Shown: piece by piece, positions 36,655 through 48,000 of the stretch
How the letters are laid out: the number at the start of each line of letters is the position of its first letter
Position numbering within the stretch: the stretch's first letter is position 1
DNA from: Anthracocystis setariae
Taxonomy: Eukaryota; Basidiomycota; Ustilaginomycetes; Ustilaginales; Ustilaginaceae
Length of the DNA stretch: 64,000 bases
Reading direction: 5' to 3'
Assembly (NCBI GenBank): GCA_928724745.1
Contig: CAKMXJ010000001.1
Coordinates: 248,001-312,000 of the forward strand
Translations under genes and position numbers: made by a program
Notes under the pieces: model-generated
What the model saw: the letters and a program-made list of their open reading frames with translations, nothing else
What the model was told of the DNA's origin: nothing
Database searches by the model: none

Positions 36655-39600
36655 TTAGTTGATCGTAACACCACCCAACGGACTCCTCTGCTCCTTCTTC
36701 GACGGACTAACACTCGCCCTTCCCTTAGCAAGCTTGTGACTGCCACCCGAAGCCGTCCTGGCCAACTTCCTAATCGCAGCAGGTCTAGAGGGAGTATCCA
36801 ATGGTCCCCCCAAATTCTCCTCATCATCATCCTCGCCAAACAAATCATCACTGCCCACGCGCTTCTTGCCGTTGTCGTTGCAGTAATCCGCATCGAAAAT
36901 ATCGCCGGGACTTGCACTACTTCCCTTGACAACCGCCTGCGCCAGCTTACGCTTAGCACTGCGCGAGACCGAACTCGACGCACTCCTCGCACTTGCCCCA
37001 TCGGCTATCGACGCCTGAGACGAGTTGAACACGATCGGCGTACTCACCGCCAACAGCGATCCGCCTGCCGCCAACCCACCCACCTTTCGCCCCGAATCCG
37101 GCCAGTACGCCATCGCGCCCGCGACCTTGGTACTGCTTAGCGGCGTAAACCCACCGAAACCCGACAACCCCCCGAGCCCCGAGTGCATCGGCGTGCCCGC
37201 GATAAAGTTGTGCGGGATGCTGGCTACACTTGGTGTCAACCCCAACGACGACGCATAGCATCCCGACGCGTATGGAGTGTGTGTGTTGCGTCCCATCGAG
37301 TGCGGCGCAAGCCCCAAACTCTCGGTCAAGTTGAGATGCTGCGGTGAGCTGAACTGGTCGTCCGAGTGATGGCGAGATGGCGACGGACGCACCGAAGCAT
37401 GAGCATTGACCGAACCCCCGGCCGCTGCCCTACGCAATGCTGAGTAACCCAAGCCAGGCATAGTCTTCGAGAAAGGCGTCGACATCAGCGGCAACCCCGC
37501 GCCCGCTGCCGTCGCACCGCTCAGACCCAGCTTGCTCGCCGACCCCAACAAAGGCGGCAGCGAATCCACCTTGATTCGCTCACCCGCCCCCTCGTCCTGC
37601 GACAAAGGTCGAACGGGCGTACTGACGAGCGGCGGAAGCTTGACACCAAGTCCACCAGAGGTGGTGCAAGAGGCGCCCGAGAGGCTCTTGGCCATACCGG
37701 CTCCATAGCTGAGATGCGTTGGCGAGCCGATGGGCGAAGCAGGCGCGCCCGAGTAGCTGAGCTTTCGGCGGCCTTCGTACGGCGAGATCTTGTGCTTGTC
37801 CAGGCTGAATGGGTTCTCGGCCGTGCGGCTGCTGGGTCCCGGAGTGGTGAGCGGCATTACCCGCACAGCCCCAACGTTCGCCAACGACTTGGAAACCGGC
37901 GAGGGGCTCAGACCGACGTCGTCTAACGCACCGGCCTTGCCGCCGTTCTCTGTTGTCGACTGCGACAAGGCAGTAAGAGTGGCGTGCTGCAACGTCGCTT
38001 TTTTGCTAGGCGTCGAGGTCCAAGGAGCGTCGCCATTGGCATCGCGGCGCTTCATGCTCATCTGTCGGTCGTCGGTGGGAGAATTGCTGCCAGATCGAAG
38101 TGCAAGCAGCTGGATGGCCGCGTCACGGGTGTCACCCTTCTGCGCACGAGGCTGTGTGTTGTTCAGCGCCTCGGTCACCGCAGCACCATCGACAGCAGAA
38201 CCCATAGCAGCCTTGCCCGAAGTTGCATCCACCGGAGGCAGCGTGGGCCATGAGGTGGCCGGGGTGTCGATTGAGGTGTTTGCCGTGTCGCTGCCTGAAT
38301 TGCTCATATTGCCGCCAAAGCTGTCTTGGAAGAAGCTGGCCGAGCCAGGTTGCGAGTGATCGCTGCTAGTGGAGCTGAAGCTGTCGTTGGCGTTGGACAG
38401 CAGCGGCGCACCGACATCTTGCGAAGATGCTGCGATAGTGAGATCAGGACGACGCACCGGCAGCTTCGACGAGGTGCTGCCAGTCGCTGCTGCGAGAACC
38501 TGAGCGCTGAAGGGACCAGGCGCCGAGCTTGGGCCGGCAACGTTGTGTGCTGTTGAGGATGCCAGCGCCTGTCGCTTGTCCTGAGTGAAGAAGTTGGCTT
38601 CGCTGTCCCATTGTGCCGACGATTCGTGCTTGAGCGGCAAGCTGTCGTCGGCGTGTGTGCGGGAGAAGCTGAACGACATGCTGGAAACATCGGCGTCAGT
38701 GCCATCGTCAGCGTCGAAGCCGTCTTCGTCATCGGAGCCGTCGGGCAAGGGTGTATTGCTCGCGCCGGACTTGTCTGCCTGGGCAGCTTGCTTCTCTTGC
38801 AAGCGCTTCTTTCTCGCCCATCGACGCTTGCTCTCGAGCATTCGAGCGCGACGTTCTTCTGCATTCTTTGGACGGTTGACATCGCCATCCCAGCGGGTAC
38901 GGCGAGGCTGAGCACTGAGGGGGATGTTGTGTTTGTCTTGGAGGTGGCGACGCCAAATGCTGCGGGCGTGCTTTCCTGTGTAGACCTTGTCACAGTAGGT
39001 GCATGGAAAGGCGCTGGCGTCGCCGTGGTTGCCCGCCTGCGCACGCGACATGGCGAGTAGATTGTCGATATCCTGTTGGGTCATGGGCCCAGGGGTGCCG
39101 TTGGAGGAACCGGAACGTGCCATTTCTTCAGCTGAGAGAGGAAATCCGTATCTTATCATGGGTACACCGACACCCGGTGGTAGCATGCCCAGTTCAGAGT
39201 GCGTGTAACTGTGTGGAGACAGATCAGGACCAAAGGAATGGACTGGAGCTGGACCTGTCAATGCGGAATAGGAGGTCGAGGCGTAGAGGTGTGGGCTGTA
39301 ATGTTGTTGCTGCACCGGGATGTGGGAGTCGAGCTGCTGATATGGGTTGTTGTAGTCGATGACCGGAGCCGAGCGTGGGACGTTGGGCACGCGGAAGGGA
39401 GCCTGATGAGCCGAAGGGGATGGATCCTGGACTATTGGTTGAAAGTTATGGGCGCCGGGATGTTGGAATGGACCGTCTGCGGTGATGAAGCCAGGTTGTG
39501 GTGATTGGTGGTGCTGGATGTGCTGGTGGTGGCCCGGAGCTGTAGGATCAAAGAGACCGGTTTGCGGAGGCGGTGCAAAGAGCCCTGCCGGTGCTGATGC

Positions 39601-39702
39601 CAGGTAAGGCGAGGAAGATTGCGCTGGTACGACGGGTCCTACTGCCAAAGCAGGGTGTTGCTGCTGTTGAGAGGACTCGGCCTGCATGTTGGCAATATGC
39701 AT
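36655..39702 (-). CDS. Single C2H2 zinc-finger protein, likely transcription factor
   Basis: 1015 residues, single exon, start at 39702; an ATG five codons in is an alternative. The only folded part I recognise is one zinc finger at about 234-258: C-x2-C, then H-x4-H fifteen residues later (CTYCDKVYTGKHARSIWRRH). A very basic stretch (RRARMLESKRRWARKKRLQ) follows and could bind DNA or act as a nuclear signal. The rest is Gln/Pro/His-rich (N terminus) or Ser/Thr/Pro-rich (C terminus), as in fungal regulators. The C terminus has short basic stretches. The finger linker is longer than the classical twelve residues. Targets are unknown. The leader region upstream is unusually long. Confidence 0.82.
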   Translation of the reverse strand: MHIANMQAESSQQQQHPALAVGPVVPAQSSSPYLASAPAGLFAPPPQTGLFDPTAPGHHQHIQHHQSPQPGFITADGPFQHPGAHNFQPIVQDPSPSAHQAPFRVPNVPRSAPVIDYNNPYQQLDSHIPVQQQHYSPHLYASTSYSALTGPAPVHSFGPDLSPHSYTHSELGMLPPGVGVPMIRYGFPLSAEEMARSGSSNGTPGPMTQQDIDNLLAMSRAQAGNHGDASAFPCTYCDKVYTGKHARSIWRRHLQDKHNIPLSAQPRRTRWDGDVNRPKNAEERRARMLESKRRWARKKRLQEKQAAQADKSGASNTPLPDGSDDEDGFDADDGTDADVSSMSFSFSRTHADDSLPLKHESSAQWDSEANFFTQDKRQALASSTAHNVAGPSSAPGPFSAQVLAAATGSTSSKLPVRRPDLTIAASSQDVGAPLLSNANDSFSSTSSDHSQPGSASFFQDSFGGNMSNSGSDTANTSIDTPATSWPTLPPVDATSGKAAMGSAVDGAAVTEALNNTQPRAQKGDTRDAAIQLLALRSGSNSPTDDRQMSMKRRDANGDAPWTSTPSKKATLQHATLTALSQSTTENGGKAGALDDVGLSPSPVSKSLANVGAVRVMPLTTPGPSSRTAENPFSLDKHKISPYEGRRKLSYSGAPASPIGSPTHLSYGAGMAKSLSGASCTTSGGLGVKLPPLVSTPVRPLSQDEGAGERIKVDSLPPLLGSASKLGLSGATAAGAGLPLMSTPFSKTMPGLGYSALRRAAAGGSVNAHASVRPSPSRHHSDDQFSSPQHLNLTESLGLAPHSMGRNTHTPYASGCYASSLGLTPSVASIPHNFIAGTPMHSGLGGLSGFGGFTPLSSTKVAGAMAYWPDSGRKVGGLAAGGSLLAVSTPIVFNSSQASIADGASARSASSSVSRSAKRKLAQAVVKGSSASPGDIFDADYCNDNGKKRVGSDDLFGEDDDEENLGGPLDTPSRPAAIRKLARTASGGSHKLAKGRASVSPSKKEQRSPLGGVTIN

Positions 39703-42686
39703 GTAAAGGGTATGCAGTGGTGGTGGTGGTGTTGGTGATGTTCGAGAGACGCCCGTGCGGTGATCACAGGTCGCCCGTCAGAGTAGTAGGTGTCGTGAGT
39801 TGGAATGAAGAGCGAGTGTACGTTGGTCAGTCAACCAGGTCCTCTAGACAAAGCAGATAGAGTATCGAGGCAGTGCGAACGCGAGATGTTGAAGGGAAAG
39901 TGAAGATGGGAGACTGAGATACGCCTGATGAGATCGAAGACGCCAAGGATGGTGGAAAGTGTATCAAGAGAATGGTGATGGTGGTGGCGATGAGAGCAGG
40001 AACGGGGTCGCAAGCGAGATCTGCAAGCTGGGTGCGAATGTCTCAGGTCGTAAGCATCTACACTGCGTTGCAAAAGCGAGGCTGGCCGTGGATGGCAGAC
40101 CTTGTTCAAGCAGAATAGCGGATGTGAGAGCTAGGGAGGAAGGAGGATTCAAAAGCAAACGAAAGCAGGAGCAACGGGAAATGGGGAAGAGAGCCAAGGT
40201 GGCGGTATGGGAACAACACGGGGAGCAGAAGAGGTATGGCTTTCAAGGAAGAGAAACTAGCAGCTGATGCAACTACGAGGAATGGGTCTTTGAGCTAGAC
40301 CGCCAAGCTGAAATCTTGGACGATGGGGAAGGCGAAGAGAGGAACTAGGATCGAGGCGGAATGAGAGGGAGACTGGACGATGAGGGACATTAGGGTCAAA
40401 AGCAACTTACACAGAGAAGGCAGAAAGTCCGATTGAATGCAGCGTCGATCCTAGCGGATAAGCTACTGTGGCAGGAGGGGAGAGCTCAGCGCCTCGAGGT
40501 GGAGATGCAGACGAGGTACAGCCAGTCGAGCTGGAGGGTGTTGATGCAGGCCGAGGAGGCAGAAGAGGCAGATGTGTACTCGTCGAACACTGAGAGACGC
40601 GACGCGGCAAGAGTGAAATGTGATTGATGCAAGGTAGGAACAAGCGCCGAGAAACAAAGCTGGATAGAGGCGAGGTGCCGAGACGAGAGCACGCAGAACA
40701 AGCCGGGCTGCAGAGAAGGTCGGAGCTGCGGATCCAGCAGCCAAGGGGACTACAGTAGCCCAAGGGTTGGGTCGGTGTCGAGGATGGCCAAGCAGAGGGC
40801 GACGCGAGGTGGTCGAGGGAGAGACCGATGAGGCTGACGATGACGATGACGAGCGAGGACGAGAGGCGCGGAAGGTCCGAATCGGTGTACCGTAGTGGGC
40901 AGAAAGGCAGAATGGAGAAAAGAAAGAAGGGAATCCAGGTCGAGTAAGCGCTAAGGTGGATGCGGTGACAAGTCCGAGTGACCGACAGCGGCACGCATGA
41001 AGCTCGTCACCAAGCGTGTGTGTGTGTGTGTGTGAATGGAGGAGGTGCGGTATGGAGTGAAAGGAGGAGGAGGAGGAGGAGGAGAAGAGATGTAGAGAAT
41101 GAACAGATTCCTCGGCGATGTGAGTCGCGCGTCCGAGGCCAAAACACGATCGAGAGAAGGAGAGAGGCAGAGCAGAAACCCGACAGAAAGCCAAGACGGA
41201 CGAGAAGGAGAAGGAAAAGGCGAGATGGTGTGTGTGTGTTTGTTGTTTTTTGTGCGTCTCTGGGCCAGCGAGCCAGCAGCAGAGCGCAATCAATGACAAG
41301 AGGCAGCGCAGCGCTTTGACGTGAAACCGAATGAATCCATTGCCCGACACCGAAGCAGCACGCGAGCCAAAGCGCAGAGGCGGCACAAGTTTGGAATGCA
41401 AACGCCTCGGAAGCATCCGCGCTCACTCATACACAGCTACAGCTGCACCTGCACAACAATTGAATTCGACGCAAAAGAGTGCACTGTATTGTATGCCACT
41501 CAATTCAAACTCACGATTTCATTTCGCAGTGACAGCTCCGAGCCTGGACCAAATACTGTACATAATGGCTCGACCTTTTGCATTTTGGGTTGACTTGACT
41601 TGGGCGCTTTCGGGTGGCGACCATGAGCTGCAGCATACTACTGCATACTGGAGCCTACCCCTCTACGCTCGTAAAGGCCAAAACCAACATGGCTTTTCGG
41701 TGGTGGCGCAAAGGCCGAGGCACGTTGGCAGCAGCCACTGCTTGCCTTGGTCTTGAACCATGCTGTATCACATTGATCCAGTCACTTCTTTTACTCGTTC
41801 GACTCGAGTCTGAGTCGATGCTTGTGATCCATTCGTTGCGTTCTGCTACTGCACTGTAGCTTGACCGATCATTTCTGCTGCTGCTGCTGCTGCTGCTGTC
41901 TCACTGGATGCCGATCGCATGTCTCACTGATCTTCAATCTTGTTCCTACAGTGCACACTGTCTTGCTCGATGATCGGATGATCTGCAACAGAAAGCCTAT
42001 CTCCCTCTAACAAGTATGCGAATCCTCACATCATATCTCTTCCACTGCCACCTTTGGCGCATCCCATTAAATCGGTTCTGCTAGCAAGTTGGCTTGAGAT
42101 TCTTGCAAGGCCAGACCTCTTGGTCCAAGGCGTCGATTTACGATTTTCTGAAATGATTTCAGAACAATGAATGCCAAGGTCCAATTGATTAACGCGAAGC
42201 GGCGCCTCGGGGAAAAAACTGGTGACAATTTCCCTCCCGCGACGTGTTTGGCGCGTATAGCGTCACGTGCCTTTCATTTCGACTTGGCCCATCGTGAAAC
42301 CGTTTCAAAATCGGGAACATTGAAGCCGATGGGTCGGGCCAATCACAGTCCCAAACCCTTGGCCTGCATGCATCAATCTAGATCCTTGCCAACCTTCAAG
42401 GCATGTCACACGATTCGTCCAGTCAGCTCAACCAGCCATCCATAGAAGAGAGTCATAAAATGTCCATTAGCATACACGGAACGCTGTGTGTAGAGACACG
42501 GCAATGTGCAATAGATACGTTCTGAACCTGCGTGCGCAGCTAGGCGCTGTCTTAGGAACAGATAGAGTGCTGGAACAAGACAGAGGCGATTGATCCTTGC
42601 TCTGCCTTTGCGATTGTGCAGTTTCAGGTGCCAGTATCTCGGTGCGACGATCCAAACCACCTTTTGCTGAGCAGACAGAGCGCCGC
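39703..42686. other. Long leader/promoter region of the zinc-finger gene
   Basis: Three kilobases with no credible gene. Minus-strand open frames near 40407-41426 are Ser/Leu/His low-complexity translations of C/T-rich DNA. On the minus strand CTGT|GTAAGT at 40410 is a good splice donor, so a leader intron of the zinc-finger gene is plausible. Repeats include a GT run near 41017-41032, GAG units near 41066-41083, and CTG units (about 41874-41897). TACAGTA is at 40751 and TACTGTA at 41554. Confidence 0.5.
41874..41897. repeat. (CTG)n trinucleotide repeat
   Basis: About eight CTG units in intergenic DNA between the zinc-finger gene and the DUF7137-like gene. Confidence 0.85.
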
Positions 42687-43397
42687 TCATTCGTCACCGA
42701 ACCCAGCCATGTCCGCTTGTCTCGACAGCAAATTCCATCCTGACGCAACCGCGATCGCCAGCGTAGCAATCAGTCCGATGAAAGCCGGGTGCATCGCCTT
42801 GAGACCCGTCGCACCGCTGCATGCTGCGCAGATCCAACCCGCCGCCAACGGCGTATAAGCCTGTGGATTGTAAAGCGCAAACTGTACCTTGGTATTGGGC
42901 TGCATCAAACCAGGTGAAGCACCTACACCCAGTCCACGCTCATCATAGATTAACAGGCGGTACGAGGCTGCGATCAATTGTGGCAAGTTGGGGTTGCTGT
43001 TCTCGACGCTCATCGAGTAGTTGTATGGCGACCAAACCACGCTCGTAGCCGTGCCTGGCAGGTTGGTAGCAATGTCGTAAGTGTTGAGGTTGTCCGAGCA
43101 GTACGCTTGCACTGTGAGCGTCTTGGGGTAATCCAAGACGTAGGTAAAGTTCCATCCAAACGTGACGTCGACGCCCTTTGCGATCTTGTAGTATGATGGG
43201 TCGGCAGTCTGGATGGGCTGTGTAATCGTGACCCCACCAGCTGGTGCTGATGACGGGATGTTGATCGAAGTGGGAGTGCCGCTCGCCGCCACCGTTGACG
43301 AGAGTCCTGGTGTGACTGAGGGCGGGTCGGGCGCGACCGCACCGTCGATGCAGAGAAATGCCCAAAGCGCAAGGACAAGCGGAAGAATTCGGGTCAT
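42687..43397 (-). CDS. Secretory protein with C-terminal membrane segment (DUF7137-like)
   Basis: 236 residues from the ATG at 43397 (MTRILPLVLALWAFLCIDGAV), which begins a clear signal peptide. The frame is open upstream to 43514, but that part is polar and not conserved-looking. A Ser/Thr/Pro linker is followed by a beta-rich domain with the pattern ITQPIQTADPSYYKIAKG, then FGWNFTYVLDYP, CSDNLNTYDIA and a VVWSPYNY motif. This pattern matches the fungal DUF7137 family as I remember it. A hydrophobic helix near the C terminus (AFIGLIATLAIAVASGW) should anchor it, leaving a short tail. It is probably at the plasma membrane or in the secretory pathway with the domain outside. Function is unknown. 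Confidence 0.8.
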   Translation of the reverse strand: MTRILPLVLALWAFLCIDGAVAPDPPSVTPGLSSTVAASGTPTSINIPSSAPAGGVTITQPIQTADPSYYKIAKGVDVTFGWNFTYVLDYPKTLTVQAYCSDNLNTYDIATNLPGTATSVVWSPYNYSMSVENSNPNLPQLIAASYRLLIYDERGLGVGASPGLMQPNTKVQFALYNPQAYTPLAAGWICAACSGATGLKAMHPAFIGLIATLAIAVASGWNLLSRQADMAGFGDE

Positions 43398-45088
43398 GGC
43401 TTTAGCTCTGTGAGGCGCCGAGGCTCGGCTTGCCGATGTGAGAAGAGTCGAAAAGCCAGTTCTGATGCTGCTCGGCTTCGGCTCGGAAAGTTCCCGATGC
43501 TTGTCTTCAACCAAATGTTCACCTCGGTGAAGGTCAGCGTGTTTGCTGATTTAGGTAAGATCCCCCGGCTCGAAGACGATCAGAAGGACGAATGGGTGAA
43601 GTAACGGATCTATGGGACTAGCCGCAAAACCAATCTTTGATTATCTTGAATCTGTTTGGCACCTAAATCTCCGCAAATGACGAAATGGCAAGGTTGGTCG
43701 AAGTTGTTCGGTGACAAGCAGCGTCGATGTTTGTTTTTGAGAAGCTCAAGTGGCGGTCGATAAGTGTGCAGGAGCGACGGAGATTGCAGCTCGAGGATAA
43801 CGGAAAGAAAAAGAAATAAATTGGCAGTGTGAATGCGATGCGAGCGACGTTGATGGAGGTGGCGATGTCAATGAAGATGGCGATGAGAAGGGAGTCAAGT
43901 GGATCAAGGTGAAGAGAGGAAGGTCGGTTGAGCAACACTCGAAATCGTGTCAGTGTCCCTGTCAAGGGTTTTTTTCTTTGATTTGTCTCAGCTACAGCGC
44001 CAGAACCAGAGAACAGACAGAGAAACACGCAGCAGCAGGCGTCTTTGGCGCGGAAATTCGAGCTCAGCTCGCCTCGAAAACTAATCTCCTTTGGATCGGA
44101 CGCAGTTGGCTGGATCCATTTAGAGTCTAGCCAGACAGTAAGTCTCGCTCAGCCCAGTGCAGCCAGTGCAGCCGGTGCAGCCAGCGTTGGGACACGCCTC
44201 GAATTCAACGCTTGGACTCGCAGCTATTTTACAGAATTTTCGAAATGGGTGACTACTCTGACTGTTTTTGTGGCCAGCGATGCGAATCCAAGCGTGGTCC
44301 AGGCGACTTTTCAAATCGGAGCACCCTTCTTTTCTTTACTCTACTTTTCTAGTGAATTCAAAAAAAAGGCCTTTTGTTCCGAAACTCTACATTCAAGTAC
44401 TATCGAGGTTTTAGCGATACTGTACTGAATTTGCTGTGGGGCGTCGGAACTCCTCAGTAGTAGTAGAGTACGCAGTGCAAGCATTCGCAGCCCCTTTCTT
44501 GTCTTTGCATGTGCCGGCGTAAGATACTCTGTAGCTCTGCAGTTTTTGGCGCAAGGTGACAGCTTAGTGCAGGTTCTGCAAACTCAATTCTTCCTCGCGG
44601 CTGTCGATTGGTGAAATCGCCGCGCTTACACCATGCAAGCACTTCAATCGATGGATGAACCCGTGCGCAATGGATCTCGAAATGGTTCTCGAGACATGTG
44701 CCCCCCCTCTCCTTTCCTGTGCGCCGCCAGCGCACTGGGCCCGCTACGTTGACACAAGACAACGACAAACCATATACACTATCATTGCATTACAAGAATC
44801 ATCATTTCGTCACAAGTGGAATCATAAGCTTGACCTCCATGTCTCGGTAAAAGAAGAGCCAGCGAACCATGGTATGGTATCTGCACCAGAGAACGGTGTG
44901 TTACCAGGCGAAAAATTGACATTGTTGTGCCAAGTATCATCGTAGAACGAAGCGTCGGTGTCGCAGCAACAGAACAGCTATGACTGCTGCACACATGAGT
45001 CCGACATAGAAGAAAAGGTTTCCTACAGACCCAAAGCACAAGGGCCCTCGCAAGGAAAGGGAGTGGTGCGAGATCGCTAAAAGGTGGG
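43398..45088. other. Intergenic region
   Basis: No gene seen. It holds the leader of the DUF7137-like gene, a short imperfect TGCAGCCAG repeat (about 44156-44185), TACTGTA at 44418 and the 3' flank of the tea1-like gene. Confidence 0.5.
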
Positions 45089-48000
45089 CTAGTGCTCTGC
45101 CTCGTTCGCATACGACTCGGCACTCGAGAGAGGAGGCGCAGCATGAGGTATGTTTTGACCAGCCCTGTGTCGTTGTGCGCCAGCTCCGTATGCATCGTTG
45201 TCGCCCAGAGTTCGGTCACGCTCCCACTTGTCCAGCTCCGAAGCGATGCTATCGTATGCCATACTGTCGCGTGCTCTCGCCTCGCCGTCTTCGTGGGTAG
45301 ACTCGATTCGGCCAAGCAACAGCTGGAACTTATCATCCAGCTCCTGCAGACGCTGCGACAGGTTGGCGTTCTCGCGCTTCAACTGCTCGTTGTTCGTCTG
45401 TGCAACACTGAGCGATCGATTCAACGAAGAGGCATCGTGCGCATCGCCATCAGCCGGCTTCTTCGATTGCGCAGGGCTCGCGTCCATCTGCTTTTGAAGC
45501 TGCCCGTTGAGCTCAAGAGTCTTCTGCACCTCCTTGCGCGACTCTTCCAGATTAGCTTGGAGGCGCGCCACCTCGCTCTCAAGCTCTGTGACCTTGCGAG
45601 TCGACTCGACCGTGTCCGAAGCGCCAACTACACCTTCGCGGGTCTTGTCAAGCGAACCACGGTGTTGTTGCTGCTCAGCCAATAGTTGTGCCACCCTTCG
45701 CTCCAGCTCTCGGTTCTCCGCCGCGATCTCCTCGCTCTGTTGCGTGACATCCGCAAGGTGGCTTCGTAGAGCCTCAATGTCGCGGGCAGCTTCCTCGGAG
45801 CGCGCGGCTTCCTCGGTGCTGCCTCGTCCGCCGCCGTTGGCACGTAGAGATGCAACCTCGGTCTGCAAACTGGCGTTTTCGGTCTTGTACTTGGTCAGCT
45901 CGTCCTTCATGCGGCGAAGCATCTTCTCAGTGCCCTTGACGAATTGGACAGCCGTCTGGTAGTCGTTCTCCAGCTGCGCCATCCTCTCCTTGTACGAAGC
46001 GGTGGTCTCAGCCAGTTCATGCTCGACCAGCTGAACACGTCGCTCGGCGTCAGCGACAAGGCTGTTGTTGTTGGCAGTGCCGCGGCTGGCTGTGAGCGAA
46101 GCGTGATGCTCGAGTTCGCGGGTGAGTTCCTCGACACGGCTTTCCGAGTCTTGCAGACGGTGCTCTGCCTCCTGCAATTCGCGTGCGCGGGCGTCAATCT
46201 CGTCTTCGAGCTCGCGAATGCGACGGTCGGCATAGCCCGACTTGACACTGAGCTCTTCGTCGTTAGGCACGCTGACACCGCGCTCCGCCATGAACTGCTT
46301 GAGCAAGCTCGACTTGACTTGAGCCGCCTCGATCGTTCGCGAGCGATCGCGCAGCTCGAGGTCTTTCGACGCAGCAGCATCCTTGAGTCGCGCCGCTTCC
46401 TGCAGGGCCACAGCAAGCTGGCTTCGCAACGCAGTGAGCTCGGAGCGCAGCGCAGTGTGCTGCTTCTCCGTCGAAAGGTGACGATCCTGCATAGCTTGCA
46501 ATGCGCTGGCATGCTCATCGGCCATCTGGCGGGCCTCAGCATGAAGCTGGCGGAGCGACTCAGATTCGTCTTCGAGCGCCCTCATCTTCTCCTCAATGTG
46601 TGGAGGCACAGAGTTAGAAGCGCCAAAGTCGCGGGTGGCACTCTGGTCTGTCTTGGCCAGCAGCGCCGCCAGACCGCTCGTAGCAGCCATGCGGTGCGCT
46701 TCGGCTTCCTGTCGATGCTGCTCGACCAAAGACTCGAGATCGGCAGCGCGAGAGGCATTGTGCGAAACTTCGATCGACTGGGCCTCGAGCTGTGCCCGGA
46801 GATCGGCAATGGTAGCCTGTTGCTGCTGAAGCAGACCACGCTGTTCATCGTGCAATCGCTCGTACTCACCGGCCCGTGTCGTCACAGACGCATGAGCCGC
46901 CTGAAGCTGTGTCAACGCGGCGAGGTGAGCTGCGACACTGGCCTTGGCCTCGTCCAGCTGGCTCGAAGCGTGATCGTGATCCGCCTTGTGTCGCGCGACC
47001 AGCGACGAGAGCGTGGTGACCTGCTCAGTATGCTCGCGTAATGCACTCTCAGTGGAGTAGCTACGCTTCTGAAGCGACGACAGCTCGTCGTAGGCCTTCA
47101 TCTGAGCCGCTTCGGCTGCCATGGCCCGCTTGGCCGTTTCCGACAGTCGCTCCTCTGCCGAGGTGCGCAGCTGCTGTTCCAGCTTGGCCTGCTCACGCAG
47201 CGACGAGAGCTGACGTTCAAGCTGGGCACTCTCTCGCAGCGCATCTGCCAGTGACTTTTCCAGCTTACTGGCACGATCTCGGTCGAGGCGATTTACTTCG
47301 TCACCATTGCCGGACTCGATGGCCGACAGCTTGGCACGGTAGTAGGCGGCCTCCTGAAGAGCGGCCGAGCGAGCTCGGTCCGACTCAGCCAGGCGGTCTG
47401 CTTCACCCTGCGCCTGCTGTGCGATGGTTGCCTTGGCGCTAGCAAGCTGTGCCTTGAGCGAGAGGAGCGTCTTGAGGATACGATCCTTGTCACTTCCCTC
47501 AGCGCCGGTGTCGATCCCGTCGAGACTAACTCTTTCCGAGGTTGTGCTCTGCGCATCGTTGATGCTGATATCACCTGCGTTGAGCTGATCGGGCTCGACG
47601 AAGCCCTTCTTGACGGCAAGGGCAAGAGCCGCCTTGTACCAGGCTTCGCGCTTACGCAGGGCATCGACCTCGGGGCTGACATTCTGGGGCGACATGTAGC
47701 CATTGACTCCGGAAGGACTGGAGGCACGGCCGTAATGGAAACCATCCTGCGGTGGATTGGCGGGGGAATCCATCTTGCTGACAACACCATTGATGCTGCG
47801 CATCGAATTGAGGCCGGTCGGTGAGCGCGAACCGCCTGTGCGCATGTTTTCGATCGAGCGCTGGCTGCGTGGACCATTGTAAAGTGCAGGTCCATTGCCG
47901 GAAGCACCAATGGGTCCAGTTGCTTGCGTTGGCTGCTGCGAGTAGGCCTGAGTCTGGGTCTGGATGGGCGGTTGCTGAGACGGTAATTGTGCTTGGTGGT

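Noticed and set aside
40407..41426. Several minus-strand frames of 110-320 codons
   Set aside because: Low-complexity Ser/Leu/His translations of C/T-rich leader DNA with microsatellites; no domain or start context.
43663..44028. 121-codon minus-strand frame upstream of the DUF7137-like gene
   Set aside because: Probably leader sequence; its hydrophobic stretch comes from a T-rich tract.
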